A stretch of 64,000 bases of DNA from Solirubrobacteraceae bacterium (GCA_016463765.1 JAEMQS010000014.1:17384-81383), one strand, 5' to 3'. Counted from the first letter of the stretch, positions 16,560 through 29,098 are shown. The notes: generated from the letters alone by a model not told the origin. Numbers and translations are program-made.

Positions 16560-18863
16560 ATGATCCGGACCCCACGCGTCGTGTTCGCCCTCGTCGCCTG
16601 CGCGATCGCGGCCGCCCTCGCAGGCGCCATGGCCGCCAGGGCCGACGCGCGGACCATCCTGCTCGCCAGCGGCGACGGCAACGTCACGCTGACCGACACC
16701 GCCACGAACCGCGTCACGGCGCGGCTGCCCGTCGGCGGCGTCACCGTCGGCGCGGTGATCACGCCCGACGGCAACCGCGGGCTCGTCGCCTCCGGCAATC
16801 GCGTGCTGGCGGTCGACATCCCGGCCCGCACGATCGCCGCGACGGCGACCCTGCCGGCGCCGGTCCGCGCCATCGCCATGACGCGCGACGGGACCCGGGT
16901 CCTGGCGGCGGTTCCGGGCGGCATCATCGTCCTCGACGTCGCGACCATGGCCCGTGTGGGCGCGGTGTCGCTCAACGGCGCCCAGCCGACCTCGATCGCC
17001 GTCGCGCCCGACGGTCGCCGCGCCGCAGTGGCGCTGCGCGGCGGGCGGCTCGGCCTCGTCGACCTCGTCGGCAGCCGCCTGAGCCGCCGCGCGCGCACCG
17101 GGACCCTCGGCGCCGTCGCGTTCTCCCCCGGCGGGGCGCTGTGGGCCGCCTCCACCCGCGGCGAGCTGCGCCGCTACAGCCGCGTGACCGGGCGGATGCT
17201 GCAGCGCATCGACGTCAAGCGCGGCGTCGGCGCCGGCCTCGCCATCTCGCCCGATGGGCGCCGCGCGCTGGTCGGCGCACTTGCGGGCAGTCGCGCGGCG
17301 GCGGTGGTCGACCTCCGGCGCGGACGGCTCGTCACCCGGCTGCGGACGGGCACCGGCCCCGGCAGCCCGGTCTTCTCGCCCGACACCTTCCGCGCGTACG
17401 TCGCCGACCGCGGCAGCCGCACGGTCTCCGTCCTGGCGACCTCCTCCTGGCGGCGTCTCACGGTCCAGCGACTGGGCGCCGGTGCGCGTCCGAACGCCCT
17501 GCAGGTCCAACCCGGCCTGGCGATCAAGCGGGGCACCGAGGGCGACGACATCCTCGTCGGCTCGCGCCTGGCCGACCAGCTCGAGGGGCTCGGCGGCAAC
17601 GACACCCTGCGCGGCTTCCGCGGGAACGACCGGCTGTTCGGCGGGCCCGGGAACGACACCCTGGAGGGCGGGGCGAACAACGACCTGGCCGACGGGGGCG
17701 AGGGCGACGACCGGATCAGCACCCAGTCGGGAGACGACACCCTGATCGGCGGCCTAGGCAACGACGTCCTGTTCGGCGGTACCGGCAACGACCGCCTCGA
17801 CGGCGGCGAGGGCAACGACTACCTCGACGGCGGCGACGGGGACGACGAGATCGAGGGCGGCGAGGGCGACGACCGGATCGTCGAGGCCGGCCTGGGCGAC
17901 GACGTGCTGCTGTCGGGCGGACCCGGCAACGACTACATCGACGGCGGGCGCGGCGGCGACCGGATCGAGGGCGGGCCGGGCAACGACACGCTGTTCGGCC
18001 GCACCGGCGCCGAGACCATCCTCGGCCAGGACGGCGACGACACCATCGACGGCGGCCCGGCGGGCGACCTCATCTACGGCGCCGACGGCGCGGACAGCAT
18101 CCGCGGCGACGCGGGCCGCGACCGGATCTTCGGCGGGTCGGGCGACGACACCATCGACGGCGGGACAGGGGAGGACACCCTGAGCGGCGGCGACGGCAGC
18201 GACGAGATCGTCGCCGGCCCCGGCCGGGACAACGTGACCGGAGGCCGGGGCAACGACATCATCCGCGTCGCCGACGGCGACCAGGACACCGTCGACTGCG
18301 GGGCCGGGATCGACACGGTCTACGTCGAGAGCACCGCCCCGTCGCGCGACCGGCTGCGCAGCTGCGAGACCGTCATCCCGATCGCACCCGAAGCGTCCAC
18401 GGACGCGCCGCCGCTGACGACGACGCTGCTCGGCGGTGTGGGCAACGACGTCATCTTCGGCACGCCGGGGCCGGACACCATCATCGGCCGCGACGGCAAC
18501 GACGAGCTGTACGGCAACGAGGGCGACGACTACGTTGACGGCGAGTACGGCAACGACACGCTCCGCGGCGGGCCGGGCACCGACGAGCTCCACGGCCGCG
18601 ACGGCGACGACGTCGTCCTCGGCAACGAGGGCGACGACCGGATCTACGGCGAGCGCGGCAACGACATCCTCAACGGCGGGCCCGGCAACGACAGCATCTA
18701 CGGCGGGTTCGACGACGACACGATCAGCGGCGACGAGGGCGATGACCGGATCAACGTCGTCGGCCTCGGGGTCGACCGGGTGTCGTGCGGGCCGGGAGAC
18801 GACACGGTCTACGCCGGGCCCGAGGACATCATCGCGCCCGACTGCGAGCGCGTGCTGCGCTAG
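16560..18863 (+). CDS. Secreted beta-propeller fused to RTX-type calcium repeats
   Basis: A 767-residue exported protein. A signal peptide (VVFALVACAIAAALAGAM) is followed by about 310 residues of YVTN-like propeller blades (AVITPDGNRGLVASGNR, AISPDGRRALVGALAGSR) and then two blocks of GGxGxDxLx nonapeptides of the haemolysin type, roughly 25 and 13 repeats. Each block ends with a similar cap (DTVDCGAGIDTVYVES and DRVSCGPGDDTVYAGP). These repeats bind calcium and fold after export. No catalytic domain is seen, so a surface or matrix role is likely. The stop overlaps the convergent CNNM stop by four bases. Confidence 0.8.
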   Translation: MIRTPRVVFALVACAIAAALAGAMAARADARTILLASGDGNVTLTDTATNRVTARLPVGGVTVGAVITPDGNRGLVASGNRVLAVDIPARTIAATATLPAPVRAIAMTRDGTRVLAAVPGGIIVLDVATMARVGAVSLNGAQPTSIAVAPDGRRAAVALRGGRLGLVDLVGSRLSRRARTGTLGAVAFSPGGALWAASTRGELRRYSRVTGRMLQRIDVKRGVGAGLAISPDGRRALVGALAGSRAAAVVDLRRGRLVTRLRTGTGPGSPVFSPDTFRAYVADRGSRTVSVLATSSWRRLTVQRLGAGARPNALQVQPGLAIKRGTEGDDILVGSRLADQLEGLGGNDTLRGFRGNDRLFGGPGNDTLEGGANNDLADGGEGDDRISTQSGDDTLIGGLGNDVLFGGTGNDRLDGGEGNDYLDGGDGDDEIEGGEGDDRIVEAGLGDDVLLSGGPGNDYIDGGRGGDRIEGGPGNDTLFGRTGAETILGQDGDDTIDGGPAGDLIYGADGADSIRGDAGRDRIFGGSGDDTIDGGTGEDTLSGGDGSDEIVAGPGRDNVTGGRGNDIIRVADGDQDTVDCGAGIDTVYVESTAPSRDRLRSCETVIPIAPEASTDAPPLTTTLLGGVGNDVIFGTPGPDTIIGRDGNDELYGNEGDDYVDGEYGNDTLRGGPGTDELHGRDGDDVVLGNEGDDRIYGERGNDILNGGPGNDSIYGGFDDDTISGDEGDDRINVVGLGVDRVSCGPGDDTVYAGPEDIIAPDCERVLR

Positions 18864-19915
18864 GAGCGGGTCCGCCGCGGGCGCCGCGTCTCGTCGCGGA
18901 TCTCGCCGACGAGCTCTTCCAGCACGTCCTCCAGCGCGGCCACGCCGAGCACGGCGCCGTCGGCGTCGACCACCCGCGCGAGGTGCGCGCCCGTGCGCTG
19001 CATCTCGGCGAGCACGTGCCGCAGCGGCGCTGTCGCGGTGACGGCCGGCAGCGGACGGACCCACCGCTCGGCGATCGGGCGGAGGCGGTGGCGCTCCTTG
19101 ACCTCGAGCGCGTCCTTCAGGTGCAGGTAGCCGGTCAGCTCGCCGTCCGCGGACTTGACCGGGAACCGCGAGAACCCGGTGCGGGCCGAGAGCGCCTCGA
19201 CCTCCTCCGGCGTGACCTCGAGCGTCACGGTCTCCAGGGTGTCGAGCGGCAGCAGCACGCTGCGAACGTCGCGCTCCTCGAACTGCAGCGCGCCGAGCAG
19301 CAGATGCTCCTGGGTGGGTTCGAGCAGCCCCTCGCGACGCGACTCGTCGACCAGGCCGGCGACCTCGTCGCGCGTGAACGCGCTGGTGACCTCATCCTTG
19401 GGCTCGACGCCGACCGCGCGCAGGATGCTGTTCGCGATCCAGTTCATGAAGGTGATCGCCGGGCCGAGGCCGCGGACGACGAGCAGCAGCATCGGGCCGA
19501 GGATCAGCGCCGACCGGTCCGGGCGGGCGAGCGCGATGTTCTTCGGCACCATCTCGCCGATCACGACGTGCAGCGAGCCGATGATCGACAGCGCGATCGC
19601 GAACGCGACCGGGTGCACGAGGGAGTCGGGGATGCCGAGATCGTGGAACGGACCTTCGAGCAGATGCGCGATCGCGGGCTCGCCGAGGTAGCCCAGGCCG
19701 AGCGAGCAGATCGTGATGCCCAGCTGCGCGCCGGCCAGCATGAGCGAGACCTGCTCCATGGCGCCGAGCGTGATCCGCGCGGTGCGCGACCCCTCCTGCG
19801 CCAGCGGCTCGATCGTGCTGCGGCGCGCGGAGATGATGGCGAACTCGGCGCCGACGAAGAACGCGTTGAGCCCGAGCAGGATGATCGAGAGCCCGATCGC
19901 GAGCGGTTCACTCAT
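18860..19915 (-). CDS. CNNM/CorC-type transporter (DUF21 + CBS), second of pair
   Basis: The 351-residue protein has an N-terminal DUF21 membrane domain (about four helices; GAEFAIISARRS and GEMVPKNIALA are typical) and a C-terminal CBS pair. Members of the CNNM/CorC/HlyC group handle magnesium or related cations. It overlaps the preceding CNNM gene by 8 bases, so the two are co-translated. Unlike its partner it lacks the CorC_HlyC C-terminal domain and ends after the CBS region. Confidence 0.85.
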   Translation of the reverse strand: MSEPLAIGLSIILLGLNAFFVGAEFAIISARRSTIEPLAQEGSRTARITLGAMEQVSLMLAGAQLGITICSLGLGYLGEPAIAHLLEGPFHDLGIPDSLVHPVAFAIALSIIGSLHVVIGEMVPKNIALARPDRSALILGPMLLLVVRGLGPAITFMNWIANSILRAVGVEPKDEVTSAFTRDEVAGLVDESRREGLLEPTQEHLLLGALQFEERDVRSVLLPLDTLETVTLEVTPEEVEALSARTGFSRFPVKSADGELTGYLHLKDALEVKERHRLRPIAERWVRPLPAVTATAPLRHVLAEMQRTGAHLARVVDADGAVLGVAALEDVLEELVGEIRDETRRPRRTRS

Positions 19916-21257
19916 CGTCGTCCTCCTCGTGCGGGAGGGACTCGGCGTGCAGGAGGACGCGATCGACGCGCAGCCCGTCCATCCGGGTGACGGTCAGCGT
20001 GACCAGCACCGGGCGTCCCTCGAGATCGCGGACGTGCAGCTGCGCCTGGTCGTCGACCTCGGGGACCCGCTCGAGCTCCTCGGCGAGCAGGCCGGCAATG
20101 GTCTCCGACTCCTCGCCCTCGGGGAGCGCGAGCCCGACCGCGCGGCCGACCTCGTCGGGGCGCAGCAGGCCCGAGAGCGCCCAGTCCCCGTCCGGGGTGC
20201 GGCGGATCCGCGCGTCGAGGCGGTCGTGCTCGTCGACGACCTCGCCGACGATCTCCTCGACGACGTCCTCGAGCGTGACGACCCCGTCGACGTCGCCGAA
20301 CTCGTCGACGACGATCGCCATCTGCAGGCCGCCGTCCTTGAGGTCTTCCAACAGCCGGTCGAGGCCGACGCTGGACGGGACGACGCCGGGCGGGGCCATG
20401 ATCGTGTCGATGGGCGCGGTCCCGCGCTCCTCCACGGGGACGGCGACGGCCTGCTTGACGTGGGCGATGCCGACGATCTCGTCCGGCTTGTTGCCGGTCA
20501 CCGGGAAGCGCGAGTAGCCCGTCAGGCGCGCGGTCTCGATGATCGCGATGACCGGCGCGTCGTGTGGGAGCGTGCGCATGCGCGGCCGCGGGGTCATGAC
20601 GTCGCTGGCCGTCCGCTCGCTGAACTGCAGCGACCGCTGGAGCAGCGTCGCGGTGGACATCTCCAGCGTGCCCTCAGCGGCCGAGCGGCTCACCAGCGAC
20701 GCCAGCTCGCTCGCCGACCGCGCCGACGCGAGCTCCTCCTGCGGCTCGATGCCGAGCCGCCGCAGGATGGCGTTCGCCGCGCCGTTGAAGGTGCGCAGGA
20801 GCGGTCCGGAGACGGTGCTGAAGAGCCGCATCGGCCGCTGGACCGCGCGGGCGGTCGCCAGCGGATGCGCGATCGCGAGGTTCTTCGGGACGAGCTCGCC
20901 GAGGACCATCGTGAAGCCGGTCGCCAGCGTCAGCGCGATGATCACGGCGACGCCGCTGACCGCACTCGACGGGACGCCGAGCGTCTCCAGCGGACTGTCG
21001 ATCAGCCGCGCGATCGCCGGCTCGGCCAGGAAGCCGATCAGCAGGTTCGTCAGCGTGATGCCCAGCTGGGCGCCGGACAGCTGCGTCGACAGGGAGCGGA
21101 GCGCCGCGAGGACACCCCGCGCACGTGCGTCGCCACCGTCTGCGTCACGCTCGACGCTCGGGCGGTCGACCGTGACGAACGAGAACTCCGCGGCCACGAA
21201 CACGCCGCACGCGGCCACGAGGCCGAGCGAGATGATGATGAGGAGCACCTCGATCAT
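19908..21257 (-). CDS. CNNM/CorC-type transporter (DUF21 + CBS + CorC_HlyC), first of pair
   Basis: A 449-residue paralog of the next gene with the full architecture: DUF21 membrane domain (LGELVPKNLAIAHP), two CBS motifs (MTPRPRMRTLPHDAPV; IVVDEFGDVDGVVTLEDVVEEIVGE) and the C-terminal FAD-like CorC_HlyC domain. Probable magnesium/cobalt efflux or homeostasis. The tandem pairing of a long and a short CNNM protein is common in Gram-positive bacteria and suggests a heterodimer. Confidence 0.85.
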   Translation of the reverse strand: MIEVLLIIISLGLVAACGVFVAAEFSFVTVDRPSVERDADGGDARARGVLAALRSLSTQLSGAQLGITLTNLLIGFLAEPAIARLIDSPLETLGVPSSAVSGVAVIIALTLATGFTMVLGELVPKNLAIAHPLATARAVQRPMRLFSTVSGPLLRTFNGAANAILRRLGIEPQEELASARSASELASLVSRSAAEGTLEMSTATLLQRSLQFSERTASDVMTPRPRMRTLPHDAPVIAIIETARLTGYSRFPVTGNKPDEIVGIAHVKQAVAVPVEERGTAPIDTIMAPPGVVPSSVGLDRLLEDLKDGGLQMAIVVDEFGDVDGVVTLEDVVEEIVGEVVDEHDRLDARIRRTPDGDWALSGLLRPDEVGRAVGLALPEGEESETIAGLLAEELERVPEVDDQAQLHVRDLEGRPVLVTLTVTRMDGLRVDRVLLHAESLPHEEDDDE

Positions 21258-21306
21258 CGAGGGCCCCTCCGAGGACTTCGAACTGGTTCGCCGTCAGGCA
21301 ACTGGC

Positions 21307-21513
21307 TCAGCCGAACCCGATCCGTTGCTCGTCGCGGTCCGTCTTGACGTAGATGACCTGGCTGAGGTTGACCCGCATGGTGCCGTCCTCGACCTTCACG
21401 TCGTACCACTCGCCCTTCGGGAGGGCCTCGAGGAGCGCGTCCAGCTCGCTGTCCTCCAGCTTGACGGGGACGGGGGCCGTGAACTGCAGCCCCAGGGTCA
21501 CGCGCTGCGCCAT
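21307..21513 (-). CDS. Small conserved-looking protein of unknown function
   Basis: A 68-residue acidic protein with alternating strands (TLGLQFTAPVPVKLED, WYDVKVEDGTMRVNLS). No family is recognised. It ends two bases before the methylmalonyl-CoA epimerase start-side neighbour's stop region and reads the same way, so it is probably the distal gene of the FtsH-epimerase unit. It has no signal peptide or Cys motifs. Confidence 0.6.
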   Translation of the reverse strand: MAQRVTLGLQFTAPVPVKLEDSELDALLEALPKGEWYDVKVEDGTMRVNLSQVIYVKTDRDEQRIGFG

Positions 21514-21515
21514 GT

Positions 21516-21929
21516 CTAGTGCTCCTTCGAGGGCTCGACGAGCTCGGTCAGCACGCCGCCGGTCGATCGGGGGTTCAGGAAGGCGACGCGGGAGTTGCGG
21601 ATCCCGGTCCGCGCCTCGCGGTCGATGAGCTTCAGGCCGAGCTCCTTGATGCGGGCGAGCTCGGCGTCGATGTCGTCGACCTGGTAGGCGACGTGGTGCA
21701 TGCCGGGCCCGTTTTTCGCGAGGAACTTCGCGACGGTGCCCTCTCCGGGCACGGCGGGGGCGATGAGCTCGACGTGGTTCTCGCCGACGTCGAAGAGCGC
21801 GGCGTCGACGCCTTGCTCCATGACGGTCTGGCGGTAGACCTCGCCGAGGTTGAAGTCGCGCTCGTAGAGCGCGAGCGCGTCGTCGATGTTCTCGACGGCG
21901 ATGCCGATGTGGTCGATCCGGGTGAACAC
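21516..21929 (-). CDS. Methylmalonyl-CoA epimerase
   Basis: The 137-residue protein matches the vicinal-oxygen-chelate epimerase: IDHIGIAVENIDDALALYE with the first metal His, ENHVELI with the Glu, MHHVAYQVDDID with the second His, and a C-terminal VLTELVEP Glu. It interconverts the 2R and 2S forms of methylmalonyl-CoA, linking propionate or odd-chain catabolism to the mutase. No mutase gene is in the window. It is 10 bases downstream of the FtsH-like gene. Confidence 0.9.
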   Translation of the reverse strand: MFTRIDHIGIAVENIDDALALYERDFNLGEVYRQTVMEQGVDAALFDVGENHVELIAPAVPGEGTVAKFLAKNGPGMHHVAYQVDDIDAELARIKELGLKLIDREARTGIRNSRVAFLNPRSTGGVLTELVEPSKEH

Positions 21930-21939
21930 GCAGCGGAGT

Positions 21940-23994
<2,055 letters not shown>

Positions 23995-24062
23995 ACCCGG
24001 GGAATCGACCGCAATCGACCGAGGGTTGAGCGCCCGGCCGACCAATCGACTACGTTCGGCGC

Positions 24063-25757
24063 GTGGACCCGCTGTCCCGGCATCTGCGCTGGCCCGGCCG
24101 GACCGCCGCCGAGCGGGAGGCCGAACTGCTCCGCCTGGGCTTCATCCGCGAGGCCCCGACCCGGTGGCTGGATCCGGCGCTGCTGGTCCGCTCGGGCGTC
24201 CAGTCCGTCGTCTCCGCCGCGTTCGGCCGCTTCGCCGACCGGCGCGAGTCGCAGGCGTCGGTCGAGCAACCCGTGTTCACCGGCTACGCCGACCGCGACG
24301 AGGTGCGGCTGGACTTCGTCGCCGACACCGGTGACGGCTGGCCGGCCACGATGTCGGTGGCGTGGCTGCTCGGGCGGCCGGAGCTGCGCGTCGAGGGTGA
24401 GGACATCCCGCTGCCGCGCGCCGACGCCCTGCTCGTGGGCGGCGACCTCGTGTACCCGGCGGCGGACCGCACCGCCTACGAGCACCGCTTCGTCGGCCCG
24501 TTCGCGGGCGCGCTGCCGTGGGCCGAGCCCGCGCCGCACCTCTTCGCCATCCCCGGCAACCACGACTGGTACGACGGCCTGGTCGCCTTCACCCGACGCT
24601 TCTGCCAGCAGCAGTGGGTCGGCGGCTGGCAGACCTGGCAGCGCCGCAGCTACGCCGCGCTCCAGCTGCCGCACGGCTGGTGGGTGTGGATGCTGGACAT
24701 CCAGCTCGACGACCTCGTCGATGACGCGCAGCTCGACTGGTTCCGCGCGGCGGCCGCGCAGATGGCCGACGGCGACCGCGTGATCCTGGTCACCGGCAAG
24801 CCGAGCTGGCTGCGGGTGTCCTCACGGCAACCGTTCCCGCCCGCATGGGAGAACCTCGCGTACGTCGAGCGGATCGTGCACGAGGCGGGCGGTGAGGTCG
24901 GGCTCGTACTGACCGGCGACCTGCACCACTACGCGCGCTACTCGTCACCGTACGGGCCGGACCGCATCACGTCGGGCGGCGGCGGGGCGTACCTCTCGCC
25001 GACGCACACGCTCCCGGACGACGTGGCGCTGCCGCCTCGCCGCGGCGAACCCGGCGTGTCGTACACACGCGAGGCCGCGTACCCCGACGCGTCGACCTCC
25101 CGGAAGCTGGGCTGGGGCGTCCTGCGCCTGGCCACGCTGTCGCCGGGCCTCGGCGCGGTGATCGCGGGCGTCTACGCGCTGCTGGCGGCGACAATGCTCA
25201 CGGCGCTGAGCACGGCCGACGAGGGGACGTTCCTGGAGCGGGCGGTGAGCGGGACGGGGATCGTGCTGGCGCTCCTCCTGGTCGCCGCGTTGATCGTGCA
25301 ACTCGATGCGCCGGCGCCCTGGCGCCAGCTGGTGGGTGGACTGCACGCGGCGGGCCACGTGGCGCTGTGCGCGGTCGTGGTGTGGGCGGTGGTCGGCGCG
25401 CAGGAGCCTGGGTTCGTCGACGGCTCGCTCGCCCTGGTTGCCGCGGCGGCGGTGGGATTCGTCGCGGGGACGACGCTGCTCGCGGCGGTGCTGCTCGCCG
25501 TCAGTGCGGCGTTCGGCCCGCGCGCGCGGGAGACGGGGAACCAGGTCTTCGCGGCGCAGGGGATCGAGGACCACAAGAGCTTCCTGCGACTGCATCTCGA
25601 CCGGGATGGCGACCTGCATGTCCACGCGCTGGGCGTGGAGGAGATCTGCCGGGACTGGACCGGGCCGTTCGAGGGGCGCGAGGAGGCGCGGTTCCGGCCG
25701 GTGGCGGGACGCGAGCCGCGGGTGCGACGGGTGGACGTGGTGCCGCCGGTGCGGTAG
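24063..25757 (+). CDS. Metallophosphoesterase with C-terminal membrane domain
   Basis: A 564-residue protein. Calcineurin-like motifs are visible in order: LLVGGDLVYP, PGNHDWYDG and LTGDLHHYARYSS. After about residue 345 come four or five hydrophobic helices (LGAVIAGVYALLAATML, IVLALLLVAALIV, HVALCAVVVWAVV, VAAAAVGFVAGTTLLAAVLLAV) and a soluble tail. GTG 24063 is preceded by TACGTT (24051-24056) with a 6-base gap and no ribosome site. The substrate is unknown; the membrane part suggests action at the membrane. It is divergent from the FtsH-like gene. Confidence 0.8.
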   Translation: MDPLSRHLRWPGRTAAEREAELLRLGFIREAPTRWLDPALLVRSGVQSVVSAAFGRFADRRESQASVEQPVFTGYADRDEVRLDFVADTGDGWPATMSVAWLLGRPELRVEGEDIPLPRADALLVGGDLVYPAADRTAYEHRFVGPFAGALPWAEPAPHLFAIPGNHDWYDGLVAFTRRFCQQQWVGGWQTWQRRSYAALQLPHGWWVWMLDIQLDDLVDDAQLDWFRAAAAQMADGDRVILVTGKPSWLRVSSRQPFPPAWENLAYVERIVHEAGGEVGLVLTGDLHHYARYSSPYGPDRITSGGGGAYLSPTHTLPDDVALPPRRGEPGVSYTREAAYPDASTSRKLGWGVLRLATLSPGLGAVIAGVYALLAATMLTALSTADEGTFLERAVSGTGIVLALLLVAALIVQLDAPAPWRQLVGGLHAAGHVALCAVVVWAVVGAQEPGFVDGSLALVAAAAVGFVAGTTLLAAVLLAVSAAFGPRARETGNQVFAAQGIEDHKSFLRLHLDRDGDLHVHALGVEEICRDWTGPFEGREEARFRPVAGREPRVRRVDVVPPVR

Positions 25758-25759
25758 CC

Positions 25760-25806
25760 GCAACGACGTCGAGAACCTCGCGCTCTGCGAGAGCTTCTCG
25801 CGTTGC
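25760..25806. terminator. Long three-part hairpin between convergent genes
   Basis: GCAACG (25760) pairs with CGTTGC (25801-25806), CGAGAA with TTCTCG, and CTCGC with GCGAG around GCTCT. It sits between the convergent phosphoesterase and DUF1385 genes and can fold on either strand, fitting a bidirectional terminator although no T-run follows. Confidence 0.65.
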
Positions 25807-25847
25807 GTCTGATCCCGGACCGCGGCGGGTCGAGCCCGAGAGAGCGT

Positions 25848-26651
25848 CTACGCCGCCGCGCCCTCGACCCGCAGGATTTCCGCCAGCGCCGCCTGCCCCA
25901 CCGCGAGCTGCCGGTCATCCGGCTCCCGCGTGCCCAGCAGCCGCTGCAGCTCATGCCCCGGCACCCGCAGCGCACCCGCAAGCGCACTGTCGTGATGGCG
26001 CTCGGCCCACGCGAAGACCTCCACGGCCGCGCCGATCGACGCCAGGCCGACCGCCGCCTGCGCGCCCGGACCCGGGTTCGCCACCACGCGTCGCAGGAGC
26101 GCGGCGCCCGCGATGTTCAGCGTCAGCAGCGGCGTCATGAGGTGCGACCCGCAGCGGTCATGTTCCTTCGCGGTGTCACGCGCGTCGTCGTCGGCCTCGT
26201 ACGCGCCGATCGCCTTGTGCTCGGCGCCGTGGTAGGCCGCCAGCTCGCCCGAGCGCAGCGCGATGAGCGACGGCGCCAGGCCGATGCCCGCCAGCAGCGC
26301 TTCGCCGGCGGCGCCACGGACGCGGCGGTTGCGGCGCAGGATCTGGGTGGCGATCGACGTCGCGAGCATCGTGCCGAGCACCGTCCTGCTTTCGAACGGC
26401 AGGCGCGCCTGCGGCAGGTTCTTGCGGACGATCGGGATGACGACCATCGCCTCGCCGAGACGCAGCACGCCGCGGGCGCCCGGCACGTCGTCGAAGCCCT
26501 TCGCGCGCGGCTTCGGGCCCGACGCGACGTGGATCTCGCCGTCGTCGCCGCGGGCCGCGGCCGCCCAGTGGGTGGGGCCGTGGACCAGCAGGCCGTTGCG
26601 CAGCGCCATGCCGCCGAGGCGGAGCTTCGGTGTCGTGTCTTCGTCGGTCAT
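25848..26651 (-). CDS. DUF1385 membrane protein
   Basis: The 267-residue protein carries the DUF1385 hallmark AAYHGAEHKAIGAYE and the N-terminal LRLGGMALRNGLLVHGP. Family members are polytopic membrane proteins of unknown biochemical role, sometimes annotated as metal-dependent enzymes. The start at 26651 lies in an ATGA overlap with the preceding peptidase gene, which decides it over the longer frame to 26693. Co-expression with the M20 peptidase is certain from the overlap; the functional meaning is not. Confidence 0.8.
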   Translation of the reverse strand: MTDEDTTPKLRLGGMALRNGLLVHGPTHWAAAARGDDGEIHVASGPKPRAKGFDDVPGARGVLRLGEAMVVIPIVRKNLPQARLPFESRTVLGTMLATSIATQILRRNRRVRGAAGEALLAGIGLAPSLIALRSGELAAYHGAEHKAIGAYEADDDARDTAKEHDRCGSHLMTPLLTLNIAGAALLRRVVANPGPGAQAAVGLASIGAAVEVFAWAERHHDSALAGALRVPGHELQRLLGTREPDDRQLAVGQAALAEILRVEGAAA

Positions 26652-27961
26652 GCGGCACCTCCGAGAAGGTCGAGGGTGACGTCGCGGAAGCACTGCGCCG
26701 CGAACCCGAGGTCGCGGACGTCGATGCGCTCGTCGGCGCCGTGGATGAGCGGGGCGATGTCGTGCAGCGACATGTGGCGCTGGGGGAAGAAGCCGTAGGC
26801 GACGACGTCGTCGCCGAACGTCGAGCGCCAGGTGCGCGAGTCGGTGAAGCCCGGAAGAATCGTCGGGATCGTCGACGCGCCCGGGTCGTTCTCGCCGATC
26901 CAGCGCTCGATGCTGTCACGTAGCGGGGAGTCGACCGGTGAGGCGTTGCCCATCACCTGCTCGGCGAACTCGATCGTGAAGCCGGTGTCGCCGAGGACGT
27001 CACGGATGCGCTCCTCAGCCTTGTCGCGGCCCAACCCCGGCGGGACGCGGCAGTCGACCGACAGCTCTGCCATCGACGGGATGACGTTGATCTTCTCGCT
27101 CGCGCGGATCTTGGTCGGGGCGAACGTCACGCCGAGCATCGGCTCGACGAGCGCCGCCAGCCGGGCGTCACGCGCGCGGAGCTGCTCGAGGGCGACGCCG
27201 GGGTCGCCGTTGACGTCGAGGCCCAGGCCGCGGAGCAGCGCCTCGGGGGCCGGGGTGAGGTCGAAGCCCGGCTGCTGCGAACCGAGGCGCTCGATGATCG
27301 GCGCCATCTTCAGCAGCGCGTTGTCGCCCATCTTGGGATACGACGCGTGGCCGGCGACCCCGTCGGTGCGCACCCGGAAGCGGAAGACGCCCTTCTCGGC
27401 GACGCACACCCCGTAGCGGCGCGCGCCGTCGTACTCGAAGTGCGCGCCCGCGCCCTCGTTCAGCACGTAGTTCGCGCGCACGAGGTCGGGGTGGTGCTCG
27501 CAGATCCACTGGGCGCCGAGCGAGCCGCCGGTCTCCTCGTCGGCGAGGACGACCACGAGCAGGTCACCGGCAGCGGGGCGCCAGCCCGACTGCGCGAGGT
27601 CGAGCGCGGCGGCGACCTCGCAGGCGGTCTGGGACTTCATGTCGAGCGCGCCGCGGCCCCAGAGGAAGCCGTCGGCGACGTCGCCCGACCACGGGTCGTG
27701 TGTCCACTCAGACGCGGTCGCCAGGACGGTGTCGACGTGGCTCAGGAGCGCGAGAACCGGGCCGTCCGCGGTGCCGCGCAGGCGCGCGACGAGGTTCATC
27801 CGCTCGGGCTCGGCGCCGACGAGCGTGACCTCGAACCCGGTGTCGCGCAGCAGGCCGGCCAGCCACTCCTGTGCGACCCGCTCGTTCCCGGGCGGGTTGA
27901 CCGTGTTGAACTGGATCAGCCGCTGGAGCAGCGAGGTCGCGGATGCCTGCAGGTCCCCCAT
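26648..27961 (-). CDS. M20-family zinc peptidase/deacylase
   Basis: A 437-residue M20 enzyme: LLSHVDTVLA (first metal His and Asp), GRGALDMKSQ (bridging Asp), LADEETGG (catalytic Glu and metal Glu), and a dimerisation domain in the middle (GVAGHASYPKMGDNAL). It hydrolyses an acyl-amino acid or dipeptide; the substrate is not evident. The gene is first in a two-gene unit with DUF1385. Confidence 0.9.
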   Translation of the reverse strand: MGDLQASATSLLQRLIQFNTVNPPGNERVAQEWLAGLLRDTGFEVTLVGAEPERMNLVARLRGTADGPVLALLSHVDTVLATASEWTHDPWSGDVADGFLWGRGALDMKSQTACEVAAALDLAQSGWRPAAGDLLVVVLADEETGGSLGAQWICEHHPDLVRANYVLNEGAGAHFEYDGARRYGVCVAEKGVFRFRVRTDGVAGHASYPKMGDNALLKMAPIIERLGSQQPGFDLTPAPEALLRGLGLDVNGDPGVALEQLRARDARLAALVEPMLGVTFAPTKIRASEKINVIPSMAELSVDCRVPPGLGRDKAEERIRDVLGDTGFTIEFAEQVMGNASPVDSPLRDSIERWIGENDPGASTIPTILPGFTDSRTWRSTFGDDVVAYGFFPQRHMSLHDIAPLIHGADERIDVRDLGFAAQCFRDVTLDLLGGAA

Positions 27962-27985
27962 GGCATGCAGGCTATCCCCACGCGC

Positions 27986-28168
27986 TCAACGCGGGGGATC
28001 CTCGTCGACGGTGTGCGGACCGCGCGGCGACGGCGGCTCCGAAGGCGCCGGCTCGCCGTCGTGCAGTGGCTGGCCGAACTCCGGGCAGGACTCGTTGCGG
28101 CACTCCCACCCCTCGTCGGGGCCGAGGGCGCGCGTGGCAGGTTGGCCGCAGGTGGGGCAGACATTCAT
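27986..28168 (-). CDS. Small zinc-ribbon protein
   Basis: A 60-residue protein with two Cys pairs, CPTCGQ and CRNESC, spaced as a zinc ribbon, and a Pro-rich tail (PSEPPSPRGPHTVDEDPP). The start MNVCPTCGQ at 28168 places the first Cys pair immediately; a longer frame to 28225 exists but would overlap the divergent promoter. No function can be assigned beyond zinc binding. Confidence 0.6.
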   Translation of the reverse strand: MNVCPTCGQPATRALGPDEGWECRNESCPEFGQPLHDGEPAPSEPPSPRGPHTVDEDPPR

Positions 28169-28250
28169 GCAGACGTTGTACCGCGACTGCACAGATCCGT
28201 CACAAGATGCGCGCAAGTCCGCCACATCACGTCGCTAGCCTCCGCCGCCG

Positions 28251-29098
<848 letters not shown>

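Noticed and set aside
17500..18850. Tandem DNA repeat or CRISPR-like array
   Set aside because: The periodic DNA is coding sequence for nonapeptide calcium repeats; there are no spacers.
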